From DATKJS01 sp964551995 (lineage in GTDB: Bacteria; Acidobacteriota; Aminicenantia; Aminicenantales; Saccharicenantaceae): a stretch of 64,000 bases of DNA. The notes beneath the pieces are model-generated. The model was not told where the DNA came from and searched no databases. It worked only from the letters and a program-made list of their open reading frames with translations. Of the stretch, positions 8,512-17,368 are shown piece by piece. Each line of letters starts with the position of its first letter. Within the stretch, counting starts at the first letter, position 1. A program made the translations under genes and the position numbers. Location: the NCBI GenBank assembly GCA_964551995.1, contig CAZKFD010000017.1, forward strand, positions 1 to 64,000, in the 5' to 3' direction.

Positions 8512-9605
8512 TTCCCCCCCTTGAGTTCAACGGCCTCGACCTCAAAGCCGGTCCGGCGGATGACGGCCTGGCGGCAGCCGGGGCAATACGTGCTCTCGCC
8601 CGGATCCCCCGGAACGTTGCCCACGTAGACGAAGTGAAGCCCTTCTGCGAGCGCCGTGTCCCGGGCCGCATGGAGCGTCTCAAGGGGCGTCGGAGGAAGG
8701 TTCTTGATGAGATACATCGGCTGGAAACGCGAGAAATGGAGCGGCACATGATCGCCGGCCTCGCCTTTGACCCATTTGGCCATCTCCCGGATGTCCGACA
8801 TCGAGTCGTTGAGGGTCGGGATGACGAGGTAGACGATTTCCAGCCAGACCTTGCTCTTCGCCACCATGCGGATCGTTTCGAGGACGGACTTCAGGTCGCC
8901 GCGGACGTAGCGCGTGTAGAAGTCCTGATTGAAGGCCTTCAGATCGATCTTGATGGCGTCCACGACGCCGATCAGGTCCTTCAAGGGCTCGGGGTTGATC
9001 TCCCCGGCCGTCACGACCACGCTCCGGACCGGGCTTTCCCCTTCCAGGATCCGCCGGCCCATGACGGCGGTGTCGTACATGTATTCGAAGAAGATCGTGG
9101 GCTCGCTGTACGTGTAGGCGATGGACGGGCACTCGTATTCTCTGGCTAGGCCGGGGATCTTGTCCGGAGGCAGGTCGAAGTGGCGGACCTGTTCGGGTCG
9201 GACCTGTGAAATATCCCAGTTCTGGCAGAACTTGCAGTTCACGTTGCAGCCGGCCGTAGCCAGGGAGAGCGCCTTGGTCCCCGGCAGGAAGTGAAAGAAG
9301 GGCTTCTTCTCGATGGGGTCGTCGTTGAGCGTACAGGCCTTGCCGTACACCAGCGTATAATACGTTCCGCCCTGGTTTTCCCGGACCCCGCAGTAGCCGC
9401 GTTCCTTGTCTCCCAGGCGGCACTTCCTGGGGCAGAGCTGGCATTCGATCTCCCGGTCGGGGAGCTTCTCGTAGTATCGGGCCTCCACATGCGAGAGGTT
9501 GCCCTCGTTTTCGAAAGCGTAGAGCTCGGCACAGAGAGACGGGAGCCCTGTGCCGATAACCAGGCCGGCTCCGGCCGCGTTGCGCATGAATTCGCGCCGT
9601 TTCAT
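8469..9605 (-). CDS. AmmeMemoRadiSam-type radical SAM protein with Tat signal
   Basis: A 378 aa radical SAM protein of the AmmeMemoRadiSam group (PflA-related). The [4Fe-4S] motif is GCNVNCKFCQNW (CxxxCxxC). Extra cysteine pairs flank it: CQLCPRKC and GYCGVREN upstream, CPGC and CRFCGTP at the C terminus, which may bind zinc or a second cluster. The N terminus MKRREFMRNAAGAGLVIGTG is a textbook twin-arginine signal, which is unusual for an enzyme needing cytoplasmic reductant. The start at 9605 forms an ATGA overlap with DUF362 and begins exactly at the Tat signal; the 71 upstream codons of open frame are a shadow of DUF362. The substrate is unknown. Confidence 0.88.
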   Translation of the reverse strand: MKRREFMRNAAGAGLVIGTGLPSLCAELYAFENEGNLSHVEARYYEKLPDREIECQLCPRKCRLGDKERGYCGVRENQGGTYYTLVYGKACTLNDDPIEKKPFFHFLPGTKALSLATAGCNVNCKFCQNWDISQVRPEQVRHFDLPPDKIPGLAREYECPSIAYTYSEPTIFFEYMYDTAVMGRRILEGESPVRSVVVTAGEINPEPLKDLIGVVDAIKIDLKAFNQDFYTRYVRGDLKSVLETIRMVAKSKVWLEIVYLVIPTLNDSMSDIREMAKWVKGEAGDHVPLHFSRFQPMYLIKNLPPTPLETLHAARDTALAEGLHFVYVGNVPGDPGESTYCPGCRQAVIRRTGFEVEAVELKGGKCRFCGTPIPGVWS

Positions 9606-10504
9606 GGGAGTGTCTCCTCCACGATATCGATGGTTCCGAGGTCGGCACGGCCCAGCCCCATTTTCTCCGCGGTGGCCAGATAGCTGGGCTCGCGCCCCTC
9701 CTCTTTGAGCGAAGGCAGGCCCTTGGCGGCCCGGAAACGCTCGATGAGGGCCCAGCCGACGCGGTCCGCGGCCACCGGGTCCAGGCTGAACACGAAGCCC
9801 TGGTATCTTTCGGCCCATTGGGTATGGAACGCCGGGCCCCGGTGATATTGGACGACGAGCGCGTCAAGGATCGAGAGCCGGTGCTTGCTCTTGATCGGCG
9901 GCGCATCGAAGAGCTGGGCCACGAAGGGGTCGCAGTGGAAGTCATGATACTTGTTGGGATTGTGGATGGCGCCGAAGTAATTCTTCATCCCAGCTGTGAC
10001 GCCGGCCATGCCGTGGTCCTTGAGGATGGCCAGGCTCAGGGAGGCGGTCACGGAATTCGTCTGGATGGTTGAGAACAGGCTCCCGATATCGAGATGGGTC
10101 ACAAGGTCCGAGCCGTAGCCGACGCCGTCGGTGTCGGTCCCGAACACGCGGACGCCGTTCGAGCTCATGGAAAGACGGTAGCCCGCGTCGCGGAGCTCCC
10201 GGTTCGTCCGGTCCCAGACGATGATGTTCTTCTCTGCGAGCCCGCTCTCGGAAAGACAGCGCGCGAGCGCCAGAGAGACTTCGGGCCGGGTGCTGATGGT
10301 CGGGCCACCGATCGTGTTGATCTTGATCCCCACGCGGTCGTCGAGCCGGAAAATTAGGGCGGGAGCGCGGGTCCCGGTCTTCTCTCCAGTGAGCAGCCCG
10401 AAGCCGCGGCGGAGGAGTCTGAAAACAGCCTCGGGATCCGGGCGATCCGTTGAGCCGAGGGACCTTCCCGACTTGACGATGACGACCCGGGACCGAGACA
10501 TCAC
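9602..10504 (-). CDS. DUF362 family protein
   Basis: A 300 aa DUF362 protein. Family hallmarks are VGIKINTIGG in the N-terminal third, the ILKDHGMAGVTAGMKNYFGA stretch in the middle, and LDPVAADRVGW near the C terminus. No ferredoxin-like CxxCxxC insertion is present, and there is no signal peptide. The biochemical role of DUF362 is not settled; members often sit beside iron-sulfur or radical SAM genes, as here. The start is GTG at 10504 or the adjacent ATG at 10501. A perfect -35 and a fair -10 end only 6 bases before the GTG, so this mRNA may be leaderless. It heads an operon with the radical SAM and membrane-protein genes. Confidence 0.87.
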   Translation of the reverse strand: MMSRSRVVIVKSGRSLGSTDRPDPEAVFRLLRRGFGLLTGEKTGTRAPALIFRLDDRVGIKINTIGGPTISTRPEVSLALARCLSESGLAEKNIIVWDRTNRELRDAGYRLSMSSNGVRVFGTDTDGVGYGSDLVTHLDIGSLFSTIQTNSVTASLSLAILKDHGMAGVTAGMKNYFGAIHNPNKYHDFHCDPFVAQLFDAPPIKSKHRLSILDALVVQYHRGPAFHTQWAERYQGFVFSLDPVAADRVGWALIERFRAAKGLPSLKEEGREPSYLATAEKMGLGRADLGTIDIVEETLP

Positions 10505-10510
10505 ATTTCC

Positions 10511-10539
10511 ATCATGAGCGTTTTGCCAGGGGTTGTCAA
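10511..10539 (-). promoter_or_regulatory. promoter of the DUF362 operon, start-codon proximal
   Basis: Minus strand: -35 TTGACA (10534-10539, consensus) and -10 CATGAT (10511-10516, 4 of 6) are spaced 17 bases apart. Only 6 bases separate the -10 from the GTG at 10504, so the expected transcription start falls on the start codon. No Shine-Dalgarno fits downstream of such a start. Confidence 0.6.
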
Positions 10540-10610
10540 TAAACCGAGGAGGACGAACCGTTGCTAGGGTACTGGACGGGGAGAAGCCGGGCGCGCCCGC
10601 TGGAGGTCCC

Positions 10611-10639
10611 TTGCCAAGGAGGCGGCCCTCCGTTATAGT
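10611..10639 (+). promoter_or_regulatory. promoter of the DUF6599-like gene
   Basis: -35 TTGCCA (10611-10616) and -10 TATAGT (10634-10639) have a 17-base spacer, 5 of 6 matches each. They are followed by a leader of about 22 bases with GGGAGG before the ATG at 10669. It is divergent from the DUF362 promoter, and the two share a 164-base intergenic region. Confidence 0.65.
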
Positions 10640-10668
10640 AGCAGTATGTCGTCGCAGGGAGGCCCCTC

Positions 10669-11592
10669 ATGAAAAATGCCCGTATCCCGTCCGCCGCCAT
10701 CGTCCTCGCCCTATGCCTGATCCCCGCTTCGGCTCGAGGGCAGAGCCCAAAGGCGAACCGGGCTTTGATGGCCCTCATCCCGCAGGTCAAGGAGTGGAAG
10801 CCGTCCGAGGCCCTGCACAGCTTTTTCCCCGACACTCTGTTTGAATATATCGACGGGGCCGCGGAAAGCTACCTCAGCTACGACTTCAAGGAGCTTCTGG
10901 TCGTTCAGTTGGGGCGGACCGGTACGGAGGCGACGATGACTGTGGAAATCTACGATATGGGCCTCCCGCTCAACGCTTTCGGGATCTTCAGTGCGGAACG
11001 GTACCCGGAGAACAGGCCGGTTCCGGTTGGAGACCTGGGCTATATCGACGGCGAGGCCCTGAATTTCGTGGCCGGCCGGTACTATATGAAGCTTCTGAGC
11101 TACAACCTGAAGGAGCGGGCCGAGGCCCTGCTCACGGAGTATGCGCGGAAGATCGCCGCGGCCATTCCCGAGAAGGGAGGCCTGCCGACGATTTTCCGGG
11201 TCTTCCCCAGGGAAGACATGGTCCCGCGGAGCGAGAAGTTCATCGAGAAGAACGTCCTGGGCTTCGAGTTTCTGCGCCGCGGCTACCTGGCGACCTACAA
11301 GGTCGAGGGCCAGGAGATGGATGCCGTGATCGTCGAGGCGGGCTCCGAACAGGAGGCGGAGGGGATGCTCGCCGACCTTCTCGGTTTCTACACCAAGGAC
11401 AACGCGTCGGCGGAAAAGACGGCTTCGGGGATTCATCTGAAAAACCGCTATTCGCAGCACCTTTTCCTCGGGCGAGTCCGGAATCTCGTCTGCGGGGTCA
11501 TCAAGGTCCCGGCCGGGCTCGAAGCGTCGGGGCAGAGGATCTTCGCCGCGCTGAGAGATTCGGCGGCCGGACTTCAGTCCGCCGGGTCGTGA
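10669..11592 (+). CDS. exported DUF6599-like protein
   Basis: A 307 aa secreted protein with a Sec signal peptide (ARIPSAAIVLALCLIPASAR, cleavage near ARG-QS). The mature protein contains FPDTLFEYIDGAAESYLSYD at about residues 53-72, followed by repeated alpha/beta segments (MTVEIYDMGLPLNAFGIFSA, LNFVAGRYYMKLLSYN). This matches my recollection of DUF6599, a family common in Acidobacteriota with no established function. The SD GGGAGG lies 8 bases before the ATG. The downstream AI-2E gene follows after 55 bases on the same strand and may be co-transcribed. Confidence 0.75.
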   Translation: MKNARIPSAAIVLALCLIPASARGQSPKANRALMALIPQVKEWKPSEALHSFFPDTLFEYIDGAAESYLSYDFKELLVVQLGRTGTEATMTVEIYDMGLPLNAFGIFSAERYPENRPVPVGDLGYIDGEALNFVAGRYYMKLLSYNLKERAEALLTEYARKIAAAIPEKGGLPTIFRVFPREDMVPRSEKFIEKNVLGFEFLRRGYLATYKVEGQEMDAVIVEAGSEQEAEGMLADLLGFYTKDNASAEKTASGIHLKNRYSQHLFLGRVRNLVCGVIKVPAGLEASGQRIFAALRDSAAGLQSAGS

Positions 11593-11647
11593 GGCCCGGA
11601 CGCAGCTCCGCCGCGAGGGCCGGGGACAACAGAGACCACCGAAGGCC

Positions 11648-12667
11648 GTGAGCGACAACAAGTTTTTTAGGTACGCCGTCGGCGCGATCGTTGTCTTCCT
11701 TCTGGGGGTCGTCCTGAAATCCGCCCGGTCCATTGTCTATCCGTTCATCCTAGCCGTCTTCATCGCCTCGGTCATCGATCCCGTCGTCGCCCTGGTCACG
11801 AGGCTGAAAATCCCCAAAGCCGCGGCAGTCGCTCTTATCCTGATCGGGGCGTTCGTTGTCCTCTTTCTCTTCGGCCTCGTGGTGTACTCGAGCGGGAAGA
11901 CGCTCGCCGCCGGGCTTCCCCGCTATCAAAAGAGAGCCGTCGAGATGGCGCGTTTCGCCGAGCGCGGGCTCGGGGGGCTCCCGGTGAGCCCCCAGGTCGC
12001 CTCTTCCGTGGAAAAGATCAACCTCCACGGCTTGGCTGCGCTCCTGCTGGGGGCTCTTGGGCCCTTCCTCGGGCTCGTCTCCAAGCTCGTGCTGCTTTTC
12101 CTGTTCCTCGTGATCATCGTCTCCGGAAGGGGGAGCCTCGCGGAGAAAATTCGTCTGACTCTGAAGCCGGAGCTGGCCGTCGAGACGATCGGGGCGCTGG
12201 AGCGGATCAGCTCTCAGGCCCGTCGCTACCTGATCGCGAAGACGTTACTCAGCTTGGCCAAGGGGCTCGCCGTCTGGGCCGTCCTCGATCTGTTCGGGGT
12301 GGATTTCGCGGTAGTCTTTGGATTCCTCGCCTTCCTCATGAACTACATCCCGAACATCGGCTCCGTCACCACGGCCGCCCTCTGCTCCGCCTTCGCCTTC
12401 TTTGAGGTGGGGTCGCCCTGGTCCTCGCTCTGGATCTTCGTGATCGCCATAGGCCTGGACGTGGCCCTTGCCAACCTCGTGGAACCCAGGATCATTGAGC
12501 GGGGGTGGGGGCTGAGTCCCTTCATGGTCCTTCTTTCGCTGCTGTTTTGGGGCTGGCTGTGGGGAATTCCGGGCGTGGTCATGGCGGTCCCCCTCACCAT
12601 AGTCCTCAAGATCACCTGCCAGAATGTTCCGGTTCTTCAGCCCATCGCCAACCTGATGAACCCTTGA
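11648..12667 (+). CDS. AI-2E family transporter (PerM/YdiK-like permease)
   Basis: A 339 aa polytopic inner-membrane protein of the AI-2E transporter superfamily. The layout is typical: paired N-terminal helices (about 9-75), a soluble helical stretch (about 90-150), and a C-terminal block with the family signature (AFLMNYIPNIGSV, about 230-245; LVEPRIIERGWGLSPFMVLL, about 277-296; WGIPGVVMAVPLTIVLKI). Members export varied solutes, so the substrate cannot be read from sequence; the autoinducer name should not be taken literally. The start is GTG at 11648 with a weak GAAGG upstream. Confidence 0.92.
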   Translation: MSDNKFFRYAVGAIVVFLLGVVLKSARSIVYPFILAVFIASVIDPVVALVTRLKIPKAAAVALILIGAFVVLFLFGLVVYSSGKTLAAGLPRYQKRAVEMARFAERGLGGLPVSPQVASSVEKINLHGLAALLLGALGPFLGLVSKLVLLFLFLVIIVSGRGSLAEKIRLTLKPELAVETIGALERISSQARRYLIAKTLLSLAKGLAVWAVLDLFGVDFAVVFGFLAFLMNYIPNIGSVTTAALCSAFAFFEVGSPWSSLWIFVIAIGLDVALANLVEPRIIERGWGLSPFMVLLSLLFWGWLWGIPGVVMAVPLTIVLKITCQNVPVLQPIANLMNP

Positions 12668-12679
12668 GGGGAGGGGCGG

Positions 12680-13330
12680 TTAGGTCAGGGTGATTAGCTT
12701 TTTCTCCCGCGATCGGGCATCGGCGCGGGCAAACTTCCGGTCGAGGTCGTCGAGATAGGCACGGCCGGAGGGATCTGCTTTGAAGAAGGACCCGACGCTC
12801 CACGCGACCTGCTCCAGCGCAGCGGTCTTCTCGCTTTTTTTGTAGGTCTGCGCGCCGGTTTCGAGGATCGCCGTGGGCTGATAGCGGCACTCATCGACGG
12901 CGCGCAAGACGAGTTCTCCCGCCTCGTTGACCGCCCGGGCGGGGGAGCCAGGGATGATCAGCCGGCCGGCTTCCTTTTCCGTTTTTTCCAGGACGTACTC
13001 CAGGGCGGCCGCAGCTTCCGCGTCCGTGCAGTCCGGGTGCCCGCCGAAGTACTGATGGAGGGCGGCTTCGATATGGAGGACGAGCCAATCCAGGCGCCCG
13101 TCTCGAGGCCGTGTCGCCGTCGCCCCCCGGGACGGGCCGCCGCGCGACGCGGTTTTTTCAATCGCCCGCCGCTCGTGGTAGGACTTGTGGGCGGCAAGGT
13201 GCACGCAGGAATCGGGGCAGGAAATCTCCCTCCCGCGGAGGGTTCCGCAGCAGAGCTGACAGATGGTGCGTCCCAGGGCCGGGCAGAGCCTCTTGGCCAG
13301 CCGCTTGCCGCATCTTGGACAGGTCGCCAT
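12680..13330 (-). CDS. zinc-ribbon protein of unknown function
   Basis: A 216 aa protein with a cysteine-rich N terminus: CPRCG, then a run containing CPALGRTICQLCCG, then CPDSC, which probably forms one or two zinc sites. The rest is helical and without recognisable motifs. I favour the ATG at 13330, which starts just before the first CPxC; a GTG at 13363 overlapping the rnc stop is the alternative (227 aa). It is the last gene of the long nfeD-to-rnc run and is convergent with the AI-2E gene, 12 bases away. The function is unknown to me; a nucleic-acid-related role is a guess from the zinc ribbon and the rnc neighbour. Confidence 0.72.
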   Translation of the reverse strand: MATCPRCGKRLAKRLCPALGRTICQLCCGTLRGREISCPDSCVHLAAHKSYHERRAIEKTASRGGPSRGATATRPRDGRLDWLVLHIEAALHQYFGGHPDCTDAEAAAALEYVLEKTEKEAGRLIIPGSPARAVNEAGELVLRAVDECRYQPTAILETGAQTYKKSEKTAALEQVAWSVGSFFKADPSGRAYLDDLDRKFARADARSREKKLITLT

Positions 13331-13352
13331 GCTAGTCCGCCCGAGGCTCTGC

Positions 13353-14093
13353 TCAGTCGCCACCCTTGACGATGAATGCCTCGGGCGAGATTTCCCGCAT
13401 CTTGCGCCCGAGGACGCTCTTGAGGGCCTTTTGAGCCGCTTTCTGCTCGGCGTTCTTCTTGGACAGGCCCTTGGCCTTGGCCACCGGCCGGCCCTCGACG
13501 AGGACTTCCACGATGAAAGTCTTGCGGTGCTCGGGTCCCGTGGCGGTCAAGGTCCGGTACATAGGGGCGGGCCGGTTGTTTCGCTGGAGCCACTCTTGAA
13601 GGGCCGACTTGTAGTTGTTGATCTCAAAGGACTCTCCCCGGATCGATTTCAGTCCCGGCGTGAGGAACCGGTGCATGAGGCCGCGGGCGGCGTCGAAACC
13701 CCCGTCAAGGAAAACAGCCCCGGCCATGGCTTCGAACGCTCCCGCAAGGATGGACCCCTTGGACCGTCCCCGGCTCTTCTCCTCCCCCTTGCCGAGAAGG
13801 ATGGCCCGGTCGAGCCTCGCCTTCTTCGCCAGCTTGGCCAGGGCCAGCGTACTGGTCGCCGAGGCCTTGAGCTTCGAGAGCTCTCCTTCCGTCCTGTCCG
13901 GAAACGCTCGGAAATAGAATTCTGCCGTCGCCAGCCCGATGACGGAATCCCCGAGGAACTCCAGGATCTCGTTGTCGTCCCAGGCCCCCGGACCGGCCTC
14001 GTAGGCATAGGAGCTGTGTGTCAGGGCTTTCCTCAGGAGCTCCGAGTCCCGGAAAGAATATCCGATGAATTTTTCGACGCGGTCGGGCTTCAT
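13353..14093 (-). CDS. rnc: ribonuclease III
   Basis: A 246 aa double-strand-specific endoribonuclease for rRNA and mRNA processing. The RNase III domain (about 1-150) carries the signature NEILEFLGDSVIGL with the catalytic Glu/Asp, and the second acidic cluster GAFEAMAGAVFLDGG. The double-stranded RNA-binding domain (about 165-235) includes NYKSALQEWLQ, GPEHRKTFIVEV and KKNAEQKAAQKAL. It follows pyrC by 25 bases in the same run. Confidence 0.96.
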   Translation of the reverse strand: MKPDRVEKFIGYSFRDSELLRKALTHSSYAYEAGPGAWDDNEILEFLGDSVIGLATAEFYFRAFPDRTEGELSKLKASATSTLALAKLAKKARLDRAILLGKGEEKSRGRSKGSILAGAFEAMAGAVFLDGGFDAARGLMHRFLTPGLKSIRGESFEINNYKSALQEWLQRNNRPAPMYRTLTATGPEHRKTFIVEVLVEGRPVAKAKGLSKKNAEQKAAQKALKSVLGRKMREISPEAFIVKGGD

Positions 14094-14118
14094 GGGTCAA
14101 ACTCTCTTACCGCGTGTT

Positions 14119-15423
14119 TCAGCGCGAAGGCTCCGGAAACGCATAGTCGAAGGGGTAGGCCACGCGGCCCCCGACGATCGTCATGACGGCCTGTCCCTTG
14201 AGCTTCCAACCGTTGAACGGGGTGTTGCGGCCTTTCGATTCAAAGCAGTCCCTGTCGATCGTCACTTCCTTGGCGACGTTCAGGATCGTCAAATCGGCGT
14301 CCGCGCCCACGGCGATGCGGCCCTTGCGCCCGAGCCCCAGCAGCCGGGCCGGGTTGACCGACATGAGCTCGACGAATCGTGCCAGCGAGATGATATTCTT
14401 GTGAACGAGGCGGTCCAGGATGAGGGACACGGCCGTTTCGAGCCCGACGATGCCGAAGGGGGCCTTGTCCAAGCCCATGCTCTTTTCCCTCTGCGTGTGG
14501 GGGGCGTGGTCCGTGGCGATGACGTCTACGACCCCCGACCGGAGGGCCTCGATGAGAGCGTCGGCGTCCTGGCGAGTCCGGAGGGGAGGGTTCATCTTGA
14601 AATTAGTGTCCTGGCTCTCGAGGGCGGCGTCCGTCAGAACGATGTGATGGGGGGTCGCTTCTGCCGAGACCCGTATCCCCATCTCTTTGGCCGCGCGCAC
14701 GGCCCTGGCGCCCCCTTTGGTGCTGAGATGGGCGATGTGGAGCCGGGCCCCGGCGTCGCGGGCAAGGATGATATCGCGGGCCACCATGACGTCCTCGGCG
14801 GCCGCCGGGATGCCTTTGAGGCCGAGACGGCGGGAGACCTCGCCCTCGTGCATCACACCGTCTCCGCTCAGATTCCGGTCCTCGCAGTGGTCGATGACGA
14901 GCGCGCCCAGGGATTTCGCGGTCTCGAGGGCCCGCTTCATGAAACGGCTGTTCGCGACCGGCCGGCCGTCGTCGGAAAAGGCCACAGCCCCGGCGGCGAG
15001 TAGGCCCGGCATGTCGACGAGCTCCTCGCCCTTGGAGCCTTTGCTGATGGCGGCGACGGGATAGACGTGGACGATGGCGCTCCGGGCGGCCTCGGTCAGG
15101 ATGGCCTTGGTGACCCGCTCGCTGTCATTGACGGGGTTGGTGTTGGGCATCGCGCAGATGGTCGTGAAGCCCCCGCGGGCCGCGGCGCGCGCGCCCGTGG
15201 AGATCGTTTCCTTGGCTTCGTAGCCGGGCTCACGCAAGTGCGTGTGCATGTCGATGAGCCCAGGGGCGACGACCAGCCGCGAGGCGTCGATCACGCGGCC
15301 GGACCGGCTTTCTATGCTCGGGCTGATCTCAGCGATCTTGTCTCCGGCGATGAAGATGTCGAGGGTCTCATCGATTCCGGAGCCAGGATCGACGACCCGG
15401 CCGTTCTTGATCAGCAAATCCAT
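14119..15423 (-). CDS. pyrC: dihydroorotase
   Basis: A 434 aa type I dihydroorotase, which closes carbamoyl-aspartate to dihydroorotate in pyrimidine synthesis. The metal-binding start of the barrel is clear (DMHTHLREPGYEAKE), with GGFTTICAMPNTNP just after. The bridging lysine is replaced by an Asp-type ligand region as in class I enzymes (VAFSDDGRP). Later ligands are HCED, HIAHLSTKG and ATDHAPH. It is preceded directly by pyrR (19-base gap), a common pairing. No carbamoyltransferase (pyrB) is in view. Confidence 0.95.
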   Translation of the reverse strand: MDLLIKNGRVVDPGSGIDETLDIFIAGDKIAEISPSIESRSGRVIDASRLVVAPGLIDMHTHLREPGYEAKETISTGARAAARGGFTTICAMPNTNPVNDSERVTKAILTEAARSAIVHVYPVAAISKGSKGEELVDMPGLLAAGAVAFSDDGRPVANSRFMKRALETAKSLGALVIDHCEDRNLSGDGVMHEGEVSRRLGLKGIPAAAEDVMVARDIILARDAGARLHIAHLSTKGGARAVRAAKEMGIRVSAEATPHHIVLTDAALESQDTNFKMNPPLRTRQDADALIEALRSGVVDVIATDHAPHTQREKSMGLDKAPFGIVGLETAVSLILDRLVHKNIISLARFVELMSVNPARLLGLGRKGRIAVGADADLTILNVAKEVTIDRDCFESKGRNTPFNGWKLKGQAVMTIVGGRVAYPFDYAFPEPSR

Positions 15424-15442
15424 GGTTTCCCTCCCGCCCGTC

Positions 15443-15997
15443 CTAGCGGATCTCGACGGGTTCCGCGATCAGGACGCCGTCGAGCGAGTCAAGCTCCTTG
15501 ACGCGGACATGGATGACCTCGCGGCGGGACGTAGGGAGGATCTTCCCGACGTAGTCCGGCCGGATGGGAAGCTCGCGGTGGCCGCGGTCAATGAGAACTA
15601 GGAGTTGGACCGACCTCGGCCGGCCCATGTCCATCAGCCCGTCCATGGCGGCCCGGATGGTGCGCCCCGTCATCAGTACGTCGTCGACAAGGACGACGTC
15701 TTTCTTGCTGACGGCGAAGGCGGGTTTCCTCTTCACGGCAGGTTTGGCCCCCGGCGCCGCGGGACGGTCGTCGCGGTATCGGGTGATGTCCAGGGCCACA
15801 ACCGGGACGTCCACCCCCTCGAGGTCCTTGATCAAGCGGGCGACCCTTTTGCCGAGGAAGATGCCCCGGGTCTTGATACCGATGATGACCACGTTCCTGA
15901 GGTTCCGGTTCCGTTCGATAATCTCCGTCGCGATCCGGTTCAGGACGCGGCGGATGCCCGTGGCGTCCATGACGCGGGCCTTGATTTTTTCCTCCAT
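15443..15997 (-). CDS. pyrR: bifunctional pyr operon regulator / uracil phosphoribosyltransferase
   Basis: A 184 aa type I phosphoribosyltransferase of the PyrR family. The PRPP-binding motif is VVLVDDVLMTGRTIRAAMDG (about residues 96-115), and GIKTRGIFLGKRVARLI forms the upstream loop. In Bacillus, PyrR attenuates pyr transcription by binding an mRNA hairpin and also makes UMP; many orthologues retain only one activity. I see no clear PyrR anti-antiterminator binding loop in the 88 bases upstream, so the regulatory role here is unproven. Immediately followed by pyrC. Confidence 0.93.
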   Translation of the reverse strand: MEEKIKARVMDATGIRRVLNRIATEIIERNRNLRNVVIIGIKTRGIFLGKRVARLIKDLEGVDVPVVALDITRYRDDRPAAPGAKPAVKRKPAFAVSKKDVVLVDDVLMTGRTIRAAMDGLMDMGRPRSVQLLVLIDRGHRELPIRPDYVGKILPTSRREVIHVRVKELDSLDGVLIAEPVEIR

Positions 15998-16085
15998 GCG
16001 ATGACTCCTTAAGATTCGCGACGCCCGCCGGCGGCGGTTCGCCGGGATCCGATATCCATGAAAATGCCTGATAGCCGGTGAAAAG

Positions 16086-17009
16086 TCAACCCGTCGGGCC
16101 GAAGTGCGCGCGCGCGATCTCGATATCCCGACGCATGCGGGAGGCCAGGGGCCGGGCGTCGGCGAACCGTTTCTGCGGCCTGATCCGGGCGAGGAAGCGG
16201 ACGATGAGCCCGGCGCCGTACAGGTCGAACCGGCCGTTGAGGATATGGGTCTCGACGGTGAGGGAGTTGGGTCCGAACGTAGGGTTCGTCCCGATGCTCG
16301 TCACCGAGGGCCGGGCCTGTCCGCGCCACACGGTCTCCGTGATGTAAACCCCCTCGGGGAGAATCTCGTTGGCGGCTTCGACGTTGGCGGTGGGAACGCC
16401 GATCCGCTTTCCGCGGGAGGCGCCCCTGACGACCCGGCCCGTGATCTCGTACGGCCGCCCGAGAAGGATGGCCGCCTCGCCGACCCGCCCCCGGCCGAGC
16501 AGGCGCCGGATGCGGCTCGAGCTGACGATCGCGCCATCGACGACCACGGGCGGCACGATGTGGACGCCGAAGCCGCTCGCCCGGCCGAGCGTTCGCAGCG
16601 CGGCTGTATCCGCTCGGCGTTTCCGGCCGAAACGGAAGCCGCGGCCCACGACCACCTCGCGAGCCGCCAGCCGCCGCACGAGGACTTGATCGACGAACTC
16701 CGCGCCGTCGAGCGCGGAGAAGGTCCGGTCGAAGGGGATCACCAGGACTTCGTCCACGCAGGATTCCCGCAGACGGTCCAGCCTCTGGGCCAGCGTGTCG
16801 ATCATGCGGACGGTCTTTTGCCCGAGGGCTCGCTCGGGATGAGGGTCGAAGGTGAGGACGAGCGACCGCAGCCCCCGCGAGCGGGCCAGGGTGCAGAGAC
16901 GGGCCAGAATCCGCTGGTGGCCGAGATGGACGCCGTCAAAATTCCCGACGGCCACGGCCGCCGCACGGCGTCGGACCCGGAATCCGTCGAGGCCGCGGAA
17001 GACGTCCAT
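16086..17009 (-). CDS. ribF: bifunctional riboflavin kinase / FAD synthetase
   Basis: A 307 aa enzyme converting riboflavin to FMN and then FAD. The N-terminal nucleotidyltransferase (about 1-180) has GNFDGVHLGHQRIL and FDPHPERALG; the C-terminal flavokinase (about 185-305) has GRVVRGASRGKRIGVPTANV. It starts 4 bases after the DUF1844 stop. An 88-base gap separates it from pyrR and contains a TTGACT at its upstream edge but no convincing -10. Confidence 0.95.
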   Translation of the reverse strand: MDVFRGLDGFRVRRRAAAVAVGNFDGVHLGHQRILARLCTLARSRGLRSLVLTFDPHPERALGQKTVRMIDTLAQRLDRLRESCVDEVLVIPFDRTFSALDGAEFVDQVLVRRLAAREVVVGRGFRFGRKRRADTAALRTLGRASGFGVHIVPPVVVDGAIVSSSRIRRLLGRGRVGEAAILLGRPYEITGRVVRGASRGKRIGVPTANVEAANEILPEGVYITETVWRGQARPSVTSIGTNPTFGPNSLTVETHILNGRFDLYGAGLIVRFLARIRPQKRFADARPLASRMRRDIEIARAHFGPTG

Positions 17010-17013
17010 GGGG

Positions 17014-17340
17014 TTACATCTTGATGATGTCGGCCTTCTTGAGGAAGGCCATCTTGAGCTGGCTCAGGACGTCCCCGAGGAACTTCTCCTCTGCGTCATC
17101 CAGGTTGCCGCTGGTTTTTTCCTTGAGGAGGTCGAGGAGGTCGATGTTCCGCTTGGCCTGATCCAAGTTCTCCAGCCGTTCGCCGCTCGCCGGATCCTCC
17201 ATGAGCCCGAGCTCGATGAGGGCCGGCAGGTACAGGAGGATGACGATGGAGCTGAATTCCAGAGGGGGGAGGAACGGCTTTCCTTCGAGGCATGCTCTCT
17301 TTCCCGGCTTATCTCCGGGGCCGCTGTCTTCTTGGCTCAT
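17014..17340 (-). CDS. DUF1844 domain protein
   Basis: A 108 aa protein matching the DUF1844 pattern: LPPLEFSSIVILLYLPALIE in the N-terminal half, a central LDQAKRNIDLLDLLKEKTSG, and a C-terminal helix ending LGDVLSQLKMAFLKKADIIK. The family is common in Acidobacteriota and Deltaproteobacteria and has no established function. It sits tightly before ribF in the long minus-strand run, 134 bases after prfB. Confidence 0.85.
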   Translation of the reverse strand: MSQEDSGPGDKPGKRACLEGKPFLPPLEFSSIVILLYLPALIELGLMEDPASGERLENLDQAKRNIDLLDLLKEKTSGNLDDAEEKFLGDVLSQLKMAFLKKADIIKM

Positions 17341-17368
17341 CGGCGGATCCTTCCGTGGCGGATTTTCG

